64,000 nucleotides of DNA from Maylandia zebra (lineage: Eukaryota > Chordata > Actinopteri > Cichliformes > Cichlidae). The number at the start of each line of letters is the position of its first letter. Within the stretch, counting starts at the first letter, position 1. Both the position numbers and the translations under genes were made by a program. The stretch is from contig NC_135175.1 in assembly GCF_041146795.1 (NCBI RefSeq), positions 27,063,075 to 27,127,074 of the forward strand. Direction: 5' to 3'. Of the stretch, positions 45,401 to 57,400 are shown one piece after another. The notes under the pieces were generated by a model, which was not told where the DNA came from, searched no databases, and saw only the letters and a program-made list of their open reading frames with translations.

Positions 45401-48400
45401 CACAACAGGAGTTATAAGGTTAATGGGCATTCAGTAAGTTAGCTAGTTAGTATCCATTTCAAACAGGACAGTGGTAACAACAGCAGGCTACGGACAATTC
45501 TAAGTTTTAGATTTTAAAGAGGCTGTATACATTTCAATGGGAGCAACAGGACGGTCAACACTGCAGGTTACCTGGTGTAATGTTTTTCAGCTAAAAAGAA
45601 ACATGGTCTGACTCCTACCTAACTATATAAAGAGTAACTGAAGGTTAAATGCAGCCAACATGTCCTGTTTTAAGCCAGGCACTTGCACCTCCACTCCGCT
45701 GCGTCTCAGCCAACATCGCTCTGGCAGCAAGAGCGCTAGAGCCAGAGTAGGGGAGAGGCGAGCTGGAACAAACCATTTTGGGAGGGGGGGTTATCTATAC
45801 TTTTGTTGTTAAAATGTTACGTCTCAAACAAGTACAGTACTGTATGCTTTTTATATTTTTAGTAGTGTGTCACACAAACAGCAAATATTGTCAAAAAAAG
45901 TAAGAAATCTTTGGGGGTGCTTTGATTCATTTTGGGGGTGCTGAAGCACCCCCAAAAATGGGCTAAAATCGCCCCTGTCTTAAAAAGACACAAATGGTGG
46001 TATACAGAGGCAAAAACTGTACCATTCCCCAAACAGTACATTAAGAACAGTGAAAAATCTTTCACTATAGTTACATAAAATTTAAAAAGTGTTTTATATG
46101 TATCTTCTCCCAAAAACAGGAGAGGGGCTTGACAATTTCTGGAAGGTTCTGGTGAACGGGAGAAACTGCTCTGTGCCAATTCCCAAAGAGAGATTTGACT
46201 TAAGCAGCTGGTATGATCCTGATGACAACAAGCCGGGTAAATCCCGCACAGCCAAGGCTGCTCTCATTGACGGGTATGGCCCCTTATCTCGTTTAGATCT
46301 GCTTATCTGTTTCACAAATGTGCGCCTATCAATACAGTCATATAAACTTTTGTTTGGCAATTTCACACAATGAAGTGTTGATTAATGAAATCACACTGCT
46401 GCTCCTGATTTGTATTAAAACAGAGACGTACTATTTTGACGCTTTTCCAAAGACGGTTTCGTTTTTTCCCCCTTTTGAAAATAAAACAAGTGTTCCAAAC
46501 ACTGGACTACTCAAATATGGCCTCTTAACATGATAAACCTCCATCAGTTAGCACAATGTTCCATGGAAATGAGTCTCTTTACATATGTCTAGATGTCCTA
46601 TTAATACTCGTGAAATAATTTATGATGCATGGTTCAATTTAATCCATTAACTGTCACTGAAGGTTTTTCTTATCAAGTCCATGTTATATTAGATAACAAC
46701 AACCCTGCTTTATCTTCAAACATAGGGCCATTTCAGAGTGACTACAAAAATTATGAAAAGCAGTTCATTTCTTAACTTTAGGCTTTAACTTTAGATTACT
46801 TTAACCTACAGTGGGGCAAAAAAGTATTTAGTCAGCCACCGATTGTGCAAGTTCCCCCACCTAAAATGATGACAGAGGTCAGTAATTTGCACCAGAGGTA
46901 CACTTCAACTGTGAGAGACAGAATGTGGAAAAAAAAAATCCATGAATCCACATGGTAGGATTTGTAAAGAATTTATTTGTAAATCAGGGTGGAAAATAAG
47001 TATTTGGTCAATAACAAAAATACAACTCAATACTTTGTAACATAACCTTTGTTGGCAATAACAGAGGTCAAACGTTTACTATAGGTCTTTACCAGGTTTG
47101 CACACACAGTAGCTGGTATTTTGGCCCATTCCTCCATGCAGATCTTCTCGAGAGCAGTGATGTTTTGGGGCTGTCGCCGAGCAACACGGACTTTCAACTC
47201 CCGCCACAGATTTTCTATGGGGTTGAGGTCTGGAGACTGGCTAGGCCACTCCAGGACTTTCAAATGCTTCTTACGGAGCCACTCCTTTGTTGCCCGGGCG
47301 GTGTGTTTTGGATCATTGTCATGTTGGAAGACCCAGCCTCGTTTCATCTTCAAAGTTCTCACTGATGGAAGGAGGTTTTGGCTCAAAATCTCACGATACA
47401 TGGCCCCATTCATTCTGTCCTTAACACGGATCAGTCGTCCTGTCCCCTTGGCAGAAAAACAGCCCCATAGCATGATGTTTCCACCCCCATGCTTCACAGT
47501 AGGTATGGTGTTCTTGGGATGCAACTCAGTATTCTTCTTCCTCCAAACACGACGAGTTGAGTTTATGCCAAAAAGTTCTACTTTGGTTTCATCTGACCAC
47601 ATGACATTCTCCCAATCCTCTGCTGTATCATCCATGTGCTCTCTGGCAAACTTCAGACGGGCCTGGACATGCACTGGCTTCAGCAGCGGGACACGTCTGG
47701 TACTGCGGGATTTGATTCCCTGCCGTTGTAGTGTGTTACTGATGGTGACCTTTGTTACTTTGGTCCCAGCTCTCTGCAGGTCATTCACCAGGTCCCCCCG
47801 TGTGGTTCTGGGATCTTTGCTCACCGTTCTCATGATCATTTTGACCCCATGGGATGAGATCTTGCGTGGAGCCCCAGATCGAGGGAGATTATCAGTGGTC
47901 TTGTATGTCTCCCATTTTCTGATGATTGCTCCCACAGTTGATTTTTTCACACCAAGCTGCTTGCCTATTGTAGATTCACTCTTCCCAGTCTGGTGCAGGT
48001 CTACAATACTTTTCCTGGTGTCCTTCGAAAGCTCTTTGGTCTTGGCCATGGCGGAGTTTGGAGTCTGACTGTTTGAGGCTGTGGACAGGTGTCTTTGATA
48101 CAGATGATGAGTTCAAACAGGTGCCATTCATACAGGTAACGAGTGGGGGACAGAAAAGCTTCTTACAGAAGACGTTACAGGTCTGTGAGAGCCAGAGATT
48201 TTCCTTGTTTGAGGTGACCAAATACTTATTTTCCACCCTAATTTACGAATAAATTCTTTACAAATCCTACCATGTGGATTCATGGAATTTTTTTTCACAT
48301 TCTGTCTCTCACAGTTGAAGTGTACCTCTGGTGCAAATTACTGACCTCTGTCATCATTTTAAGTGGGGGAACTTGCACAATCGGTGGCTGACTAAATACT

Positions 48401-51400
48401 TTTTTGCCCCACTGTACCTCTGTGCAGGGAGGCAAATCTGCCAGTTGATTCAGGTGGTGTTGTTCCTGCTGGAAAACTGCAGAATTCACTTGGTTTTGGC
48501 CTTTCCTGCTGAATGTTCTCAATCAGATTCTTTGGGATCTTAGAGTGTTTTGAGGTTTTACATACCGGTATCAGGATGTAATAAAAATCATCCAGTTCTA
48601 TCAGGTCTTAAATTTGGGCAAGTACAACCTCAGATGAACTACAAAACGTGACATATTACGCTGTGTCATTATGGGTTTAATTCAAATTGAGCCAAAATGC
48701 AGAAGCAGTGTGTGAAAACCTGAGGACACCCTATGATTCAGTAGCTTATAGAATTAACTTTAGCAGCAATAACTTAAAGTTTTTTGCATGACTTTATCAG
48801 GCAGGCACTTCACTGTGGAGGAATTTTGGCCAACTCATCTTTGCAATGTTGTTTCAGTTTATTGAGGTTTGCAGGTCTCAACACATCATTTCAGTCTGTT
48901 TGAGGTCTGGGCCCTATTTCAGGAAGCCGGTTTAGAAAACTCAGAGTGAAAAACGATACTCAGGGTTGAGTAACCCCGAACTGTCCAACTCGGAATATTC
49001 GGTTTCAGAAAGGCTGATAACGATTAGTTCAATCAACGCGGAGTTGCTTTAACCCCAAGTTAAGCGCACGCACGAGGATACATAAAGCCCTGATTAGTGG
49101 AGCACAGATTAAGCGAGTCACCATGGAGATGGAGGGAAAGAAGGCGCGGTCAATGTATTTTACAGCGCTTGAGGCCAAAATTCTGATGGCAGCATATGCC
49201 GATAACATGCAAATTTTGCGGGAAAAAAGTAACGCAGCCTCAGCTGCAAAAGAAAGGGAACATGCATGGCAAAACAAAGCCGACAGAGTCAATGCGTGAG
49301 TGTTAATTTAAACATTGATCTAGGGATTTCCACCCATTTAACACGTTATTTCATTTTATTTTATTTTATTTTGTATTTCATACATTTTATTTTGTGATGT
49401 GATGTGAGCGCAGGTGCAACCCAACAGGCCCCAAACGTTCCTGGCAGCAAGTAAAAATGAAATATAAAAATATAGTCCAAACAGGTAAGGTGTAATTGTA
49501 TTATGAGCCATAGTGCTTGGTCTGTTTGTCCGATGTAAATCAATTGCAGTTAGAGGCTACATTAATTTCCCCTCTGTAAGCACTTATTGAAATTATCTGA
49601 GCACATTATAAGTACATATTTGCTTACTCTGTATGCTCAAATGTGATCCGTTATAGCCAACAGAAAAAAAAGCGGAGGCCCGAAAAACAGGTGGGGGTCC
49701 TCCACCACCACCACTCACAGAGGCTGAGCAGTTGGCTTCCACATTTGTGATAATGTTGGCAGCATCACATATGATCTTCACAGTGCAGAGAACACAAATT
49801 AGCATCCATTACTATAATGAAATAATTTGTTAGTTTGAAATGCTACAGGGAACTATGTACCTGTACATTAATGCTGTGGAAAGACTTCCTGTTCACATAG
49901 TCTCCTTCATTTACCGAAGGAGCAATGATTGGAATGTGAGTGCCATCTATACAGCCAATCACGCCTGGGAACCGTGAGAATAAATGTAAAATTTAAGTAG
50001 TAGTTCAAGTATCACCACATCATGAATTAAGTTTCGTTCATCCTGATACCTGCAATTTTGTGGCATCCCTCTTTGATAAATCTTGTGGGTCTATGACCGG
50101 GGAACACCACAAACGAGTACAGGAGACGTTTCAGTGCAACTGTAACATTCCTGACTGCCCGACAGACGGTAGCCTTGGAAACGTGCTCAGCTGCACCAAT
50201 ATTATACAGAAAGCTCCCGTTTGCAAAAAACCGAAGTGCAATACAAATAATATGTACAGAACTGAGAGAATGTCCGCGATGTGTCACATGAGCAATATTA
50301 GGCCTGAGGATGTTATTCAAATGAATTATAGATTGTGCTGAAAAACGGTAACGTTCACACAGAAAATCATCAGGAAATGATAAAATGTCCGGACGCGCTC
50401 TGATCACTCTCTCCCGGCGGAGGGATCTGCAGAGAATTTGGGCTTCAACATCTACTGGCTCTTCAAGGAAGGAGCACGCCATGTCTGACACTTCCTACAG
50501 TCAGGTTTCCGACAAAGAGGCGAAGAAAGTCAGGGTTAGTTGAAGTAAACCTGCTAGCGGGCAGGTTAGCTTCACGGAGTGTGTCGTCATAGTAACTCAC
50601 TCAGAATTAATCTAAACTCGCTTTGTGAAACCGAAAACCCAGAGTTTTCGTTAACTCAGGGTATACTTACTCAGAGTTTGCACTAAACCGGCTTCCTGAA
50701 ATAGGGCCCTGGAAAACCTTGATTATTTTCATTTTAGCCGTTCTGTTGTAGGATCATTTTCCCTTTTGCATGACTCAAATTGGGCCAAGCTTTAGCTGTT
50801 AGACAGATTGCTGCACATTTGACTCTAGAATACTTCGGTAAACAGAAGAGTTTGTGGCTGACTTAATGACTACAAGTTTCTCAGATCCTGTGACTATAAA
50901 ACAAGTCCAAACCACGATCCTGATATGTGTTTACTGTGTGTTATGGCCAAACATCTCCACTTTGGTCTCATCTGTCCAAACGAGTCCTGTGGTTTCTCCA
51001 GATGCAACTTTGCAAACTTAAGCAGTGCTAAAATGTTCTTTTCTCTCTTGACTCTTGGCGAAGGCGGTCGCACTTTTTCTCCTCTCCTCCTTCCCCTTAT
51101 CTTCCCTGCTTAGCCTCTTGTGTCCTTGTCTTGTCTTGTGTGTATTACTTTCCCTTGAACAGTCTCTCACTGTCGTTCTCTAAAACCTAAAGAGAATTAT
51201 GGATTTGATCAACTGGTCTCTGAATGCTATCGACACCCTTTTCTCAACAAGAAGTCTGGGCTCGGGAGAGCCCAAGTGCCCTGGAGGGACTTTCCCTGCC
51301 AGATACACAATGGACGGGTGGCAGAACTGGAGGGTCATGTGCCTGGCGGGACTGTCGATCGAGGACGCTGAAGATATCTACCTATTCGGAACCATGATAA

Positions 51401-54400
51401 CAGGGTTCTTGCTGATCGGAGCTGGCTTGGCCCTGACTCATCGGAGAAATGAGAGAGCGGAACCAGCTGTTCAAACCCCCCCAAGGCTGACCGCTGGAAT
51501 TGAAGCGATGGGACGAGGCGCGACCTCTCACAACGAACGCAGCATGGTTAACACCTTGGAGACGCTTACGGCTGCCGTGAAAACTCAAAGTAACAACATT
51601 GAGCGTATGATGGGATACATCAGAGAGGGGCCTGCTCAAAATGACACCCTTGAGCGAAAGTTGGATCACATCGCAGAACGGCTCACTGCAGTTGTGGGGT
51701 CTCAGAACCAAAAGAATGACAACACCACGGAACAGAAGTTTGATACCATCATGGGGAGGCTCGCAGCTCTCCAACGGAAGATCGAGAGACCAGTGTCTCT
51801 TTTTTTCCTCTTGTACTTTTCCCATTGTTGTGTACTTTTTCAGTGTTTTTTTTTTCTGTAACGATGCCGATCTCCAACTGTATTCCCATGTGATGTCTTT
51901 GTTGTGTGTGTAAGTCGGGGGGGGGGGGGTCCTATTCCTGCATATGGCCAATAAAGCATTCATTCAATTCAATTTAGAGAGAAAAGGCTGGTAAACCTTT
52001 TCAAACACGCCATAAATGTCTGAACTTGAACATTTAATGTTCTAACTGAGGCCTGCAGAGTCTAAGATTGCATTTCACAGGCTGACCTTGAGGTAAATTT
52101 GCTGGGACTTCCACTCCTGGGACAGTAAAAAACTGTCTTGAAAGTTTTCAACTTGCCTATAATAATTACCACTAGTCATTGCTGTCTTACCTCTCTGACA
52201 TTGTTATATCACAAACCCGAATACTCCAGACTAACAAACCACCAAAACACAACTGATCAACAAGTGTGAGGTGCTCAAACTTTCGGATCAGTAAATCAAG
52301 TTTGTTTGATTTACAGGGCTTGGCTGCTAGTAAACCAGTTAATTTCTATGGAAGTAAATGGTAAATGGCCTGTATTTATATAGCGCTTTACTAGTCCCTA
52401 AGGACCCCAAAGCACTTCACACATCCAGTCATCCACCCATTCACACACTGAGGCAAGCTACATTGTAGCCACAGCTGCCCTGGGGCGCACTGACAGAGGC
52501 GAGGCTGCCGGACACTGGCGCCACCGGGCCCTCTGACCACCACCAGTAGGCAACGGGTGAAGTGTCTTGCCCAAGGACACAACGACCGAGACTGTCCAAG
52601 CCGGGGCTCGAACCGGCAACCTTCCGATTACAAGGCGAACTCCCAACTCTTGAGCCACGATCGCCCCAGTAGTGAAGATCTACTTCGTTTTTCAAAGTTT
52701 TTCACACATCGCTTCTGCATTTTGGCTTAGTTTGTTTGTTTGTTTTAATAAATAAAAGCATGGTGTAATATGTCATGTGTTTTACTTCACTTTAGGTTGT
52801 ATTGACCTATCTTTGTGACCTGGACCAAATTATATTTGTCATGTCCAGATATGTAAAACTTCAGAATAGAAAGAGAATGTACTTTATTTTCACCATGATT
52901 TAGGTTTTTTCTTTCATTGTGTTTTACCAAACTGCAGTGTTATGTCTTTAGCTCTTTGGATTTAAGCAAATCTGCCTTTCATTTGCATTAGTTTCCTTTC
53001 TTTTGGTGGAGTATTGCACAGAAATTGTGGACAAACCAAAAATAGAAACTGATTATAGCAGGGGTAGGCAACCTTTCTGATGGCCAGTGCCATTTAAAAT
53101 TTCCTCTGAAGTCAGTGTGCCATATGATTGCATTAGCAATAAATTTCATAACGCTCTATATGAACAGTTACACAATATATAGAACCACTTTCTAGAATTA
53201 TATTTGTTTGCAGATGTTGGCAGCTATCAGCGAATAGCTATCAGCTATTTTGAAACAATACAGACACCTTTTATCCATAACAAGAACTCCATAACAGCAA
53301 ATGAACTGTACAATGGAAAATACAAATGCTATTTATGTTCTCCTCACAAGAATGATAGGAAAAATAAACTAAGCCAATATGGCATGTCTGTTAATACAGA
53401 GACACACATGTTAATGTGATCTTTGGTCTCCCACTCTGAGACACAGGTCTCCGAGTGTCCAGCATTCAGATGGCTACCTGAGGACTCATATGAGAGAAAA
53501 TCTGCTCACACAGATATGTAGAGCCAAATACTGTCAATAAGGCCTCTGCAATGTTCTGAAGACAGTTAATCTTGTCAGGTAGTGATGTCCAGCAGGTGAA
53601 AATGGATTCCAGCTGCTTCAATGTTGCATTAACTGGCATTAACTCAACCAGTTAATGCGAGACAAATCTAGCTGCTCATTTCTGGTTCGATCAGAAAATA
53701 AAATATTGGTCCATACACCTGAAAGTGCCAAAAATCCATTGTGTCTCGAGTCTACGGATGTATCCATGTATTTCCGTGGTGCTGAGGCTGTGCTGAGCGG
53801 AAAGCTTCTGAAGCTTTTGAAGTGTCGGAATGTGGAAAGCTAACAACGTCCCCCTCACCAGTAGGCTAAGTTATTTTTAGCCAATTACAAGTTGAATCTG
53901 GTAGTTGGGGTTGTTAGCCAAGATACCGTCATTAAGAAGAGAAAAAACTAATGTGTCTATGCGAGCTGATTTGTGATGTGCACCGCTGGCGCGGCCATTT
54001 ATTTTTTGATGCACCTTCTCAGATTAATTCACTGCGTGTCGTGCCCAGGGCTGGACTGGGACAAAAAAAAAAAAAAAAACAGCCCGGGCATTTTGACTAA
54101 AGACCAGCCCACCAGGTATTAAAGCCATAAAGCCTTTGAATGAAAACAAACGCTGTTGTGACAGTGATGTACAATGTTGTTGGTATATGTATGATTTCTA
54201 TACATTTTATGTCAGATAAAAACTTTGGTTGTAAGCTTCAGATAATTATTTAATAACAGCCAGACATTTTAAATGAGAATTAGAAAGTATTTCTTTGTGC
54301 CCCTCTTTCCCTGCCCCACCTGGCAAAACTTTGCTAGATCCACCCCTGCACAGTTACCAGCTGTCAGCTACTTAGAAAAGGATCCTGATGTTATTTGTCT

Positions 54401-57400
54401 CTCAGAAACAGTTCATAACTTCCCTCCAACTTATTCATGTCACCTAAAGGGTAAACCTGTTTCTCCATCACCTGTTCAGCTCTGATGATTCAGTAAGGAC
54501 ATCTCCTGGTTTCATCTTCATGTTTCCCTCTCACCAGATATACAAACCGACATAATGACCAGCAGCTTTTGCAGCTGTGGCTCCAGCAAACATCAGCTGA
54601 TACTAGAAACTAATATTAAATAAATTCTAACAACAGCTGATCAAGCTTAAACATGCTGCTGCTGTTTAGCATGACATCTGGCACAAAGTGGGCGGTAAAC
54701 AAACAAGAGAGAAAAGCCAATCAGCTGATCATTGATCAGTTTCATGATTAAAGTAGCAACAGGAGAGGGAGGGGAGAGAATGAGAGTAGAAGAGGCAGCT
54801 GTGCAGCATAATGACAGAATAAATCCAGCGTTGTGTCTTTTTCCATCCTAGCTGAAGTACGGGACAAACTGCGTCCCTTCTCAGCACAACACAAAATGCT
54901 AATAATTTCTCTGAATGCGGGACGATTCTGTCTTTTTACAGGACGGTAGGCAACTCTACTAACTAACCTTATGAATAAAATAAAGTTCACTATCAGTAAC
55001 ACCATAGCACCCACCCAGCTGTATAGAAATTGCTAGCAATAACATATAACATGCTAGCTAGTACGCAGCACGAGTTATTGTAACCGACTGTAAAAAGTAA
55101 GCACAGCGAAAATAAACTCCACCTAAACTTGGTTTATATCTGAACCAGATAGACTGCAGGTCATAACTTCTTACCTGAAGTTCAGTTCACCGGACGGGTG
55201 GCTGCCTCCCCTCTCCCTGATCCACCTGCTAGCCTTCACTACTTGCTAATGTTACTGAATCTGTGGAAGCTCTGCAATGCCACCACCAAACAACTGAGTT
55301 ATTTTTACACACCGGCCAGCATCTGGCCAATTCACCACCTTTCATTGTTTATACCGTTACAAAAAAAAAGAAAATTATCGGGCCACCAGCAAATGCCCAG
55401 GATGGCTAGTCCAGTTATGGTGGTGCCATCAGTTAACCCTTTGCCTCGTGTGCCTAGGGTTGCCGACCCCTGGATTATAGGTTTGTACAATAGAAACAGC
55501 TGTACAGCTTTAGAGTCTGTACATGCATTACACTGTAAATGCAACACATGTATGAGAAGTAATCTAAGAAGGAAGAATTTAAACCATAATTACAACATCC
55601 CATTGCCCGAATCTGACCTTGTTATTTTTTTGGTATTTTCAGGTTTAATGAATTCGACCACAGGTTTTTCGGCATCAGTGACAGTGAAGTGGAACAAATG
55701 GATCCTCAGCAAAAACAGCTCCTTCAGTGTGTCTACAGGGCTTTAGAAAATGCTGGAATTCCAATGGAAAAAGCCAGTGGGACCAGAACAGGAGTGTTTT
55801 TTGGTAAGGTACTAAAAGCTTACTTGTGTTTTGTGTTTTTATTGTTTTGTGTTACAATAATGGGTGCTTGATCCAAAACAAAGCTACTTTTTTATACCAG
55901 AATTACCATCAAAATTTACATCCATTCAAATGAATAATGTTAAAATGATAAGTGCATGACCCCTGTGTTTTATGTATCTCTGTAGGAATAATGAACAGAG
56001 ATTATGAAACAAATGCTGCACATGTGCACCCAAGTGTGATCAACCACTGGACTGGCACAGGGCTTGCCATGAGTATTGCAGCAAACAGAGTCTCCTATGT
56101 CTTCAACTTCACCGGACCTTCGCTGTCCTTAGACTCCGCCTGTTCTTCATCCCTTGTGGCTCTTCATCTTGCCTGTCAATCAATAAAACAAGGTCTGTCC
56201 AGCATAGATAACTTCAGGTTAATTAGCAATAGAGTAACTGGTAGTAAATCATTCTGTAGTGTCGTATTTGTTTAGAAAGTGGCGTTAGCATTTAATTAGT
56301 TGGGATGATATGGTGTCCTTTATCTTATCAGGGGATTGTGAAATGGCTGTCTGTGGAGGGGTCAGCTGCATCCTTGAGCCAAGAGTTTTTGTTGCGCTGA
56401 GCAAAGCCAAGATGATCTCACCTGATGGAACCAGCAAACCTTTTTCCAGTAGAGCAGATGGATACGGCAGAGGGGACGGATGCGGAGTAGTTCTCCTAAA
56501 GCCACTGAAAAAGGTCAACATATGCAGATTAATTATAAGAAAATGTCAAATACTTCAGGAATTTAAACATTAAATGGACAGTTTGCCAAAGTGCCAAACC
56601 CGGACGTTGGCAATGTAGTAGATCAACCAGCTGATGATCCATCACAATTCATAGATTACTATAATACATGAAGTACAGAAAGGAAGTTATTAGTTGTCTT
56701 GTCATTGATTGCCTCTGTTGCACAAACTAATGATAATTAAAATCCACTGAGAAGTACAGCAGGATCACAAACTGTCATATTCATTACAGTTAATCTAGTT
56801 TAGCTCAAATCTGAGAAATATTCTAGGGGGAGTTGCAATCCTTGTGAATTATGGAGTGACAGACAGATGGGCGATGAACACATCGCCATCTCATAGACCT
56901 GTTGGTCCTTCGGGAGGATGAGCTAAAAACACAACAATGACTCCCTTTTTTTTTCATATTGAGTGATAAATTGTAATTAACTGCAGTGACCAACTGTACA
57001 CTTTCCATCAAACGTGATTGACCTGCTCGCCTAGCCTATAAAAATTGTCTCCAACAGATTGGTTTAGCATTTCATTTTCATTTTTGCACACTTAGTTTAG
57101 TTCTAATTAACCAGCTTGAACAAAGGATATTTTCAAATGTATTTTCTGTAGCTGTAAGAGTGGCTCCATAGTGCAGTGGTTAAAATGTTTGCCCAAAATG
57201 TCAGGAGAAACATGGGTGATTGCACTGAAAGGGCAAAATATTTTTGCCAAATCAAAAATATGGATCCATCCACTGTGTCAATTCGTTGTGAAAAGGGAAA
57301 CAGTTAAAAGAAGGGTTTCTTTTTTTTATACCTTTACGCAAAATATAGAACATTCAAATTCAAATTCAAATTTTATTTGTCACACACACACAACCATACA

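Larger units (their letters stand above)
42353..45977. mobile_element. hAT-type element in polyketide synthase intron 1
   Basis: Ends CAGGGGCGATTCTAGGATC and CTAAAATCGCCCCTG. A perfect 8-bp TCTTAAAA duplication lies at 42345-42352 and 45978-45985. It is 3625 bp long and itself contains an L2-type LINE (42655-43970) and a CA repeat. No hAT transposase frame was recognised. Confidence 0.9.
48910..50708. mobile_element. Harbinger (PIF) element, internally deleted
   Basis: Ends GGCCCTATTTCAGGAAGCCGG and its inverse, flanked by the 3-bp CTG duplication (48907-48909 and 50709-50711). It carries remnants of both Harbinger genes, convergent, joined by a deletion near 49750. Confidence 0.9.

Noticed and set aside
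45163-45405. Cys/Val repeat protein frame
   Set aside because: CA microsatellite read on the other strand.
47121-48068. 315-codon plus-strand frame
   Set aside because: Antisense shadow of the intact Tc1 transposase at 47027-48049.
51382-51963. 193-codon minus-strand frame
   Set aside because: Antisense to the membrane/coiled-coil ORF; composition and lack of context favour the plus strand.
52391-52695. Three overlapping minus-strand frames
   Set aside because: They lie in a tRNA-SINE and read through its conserved body in different frames.
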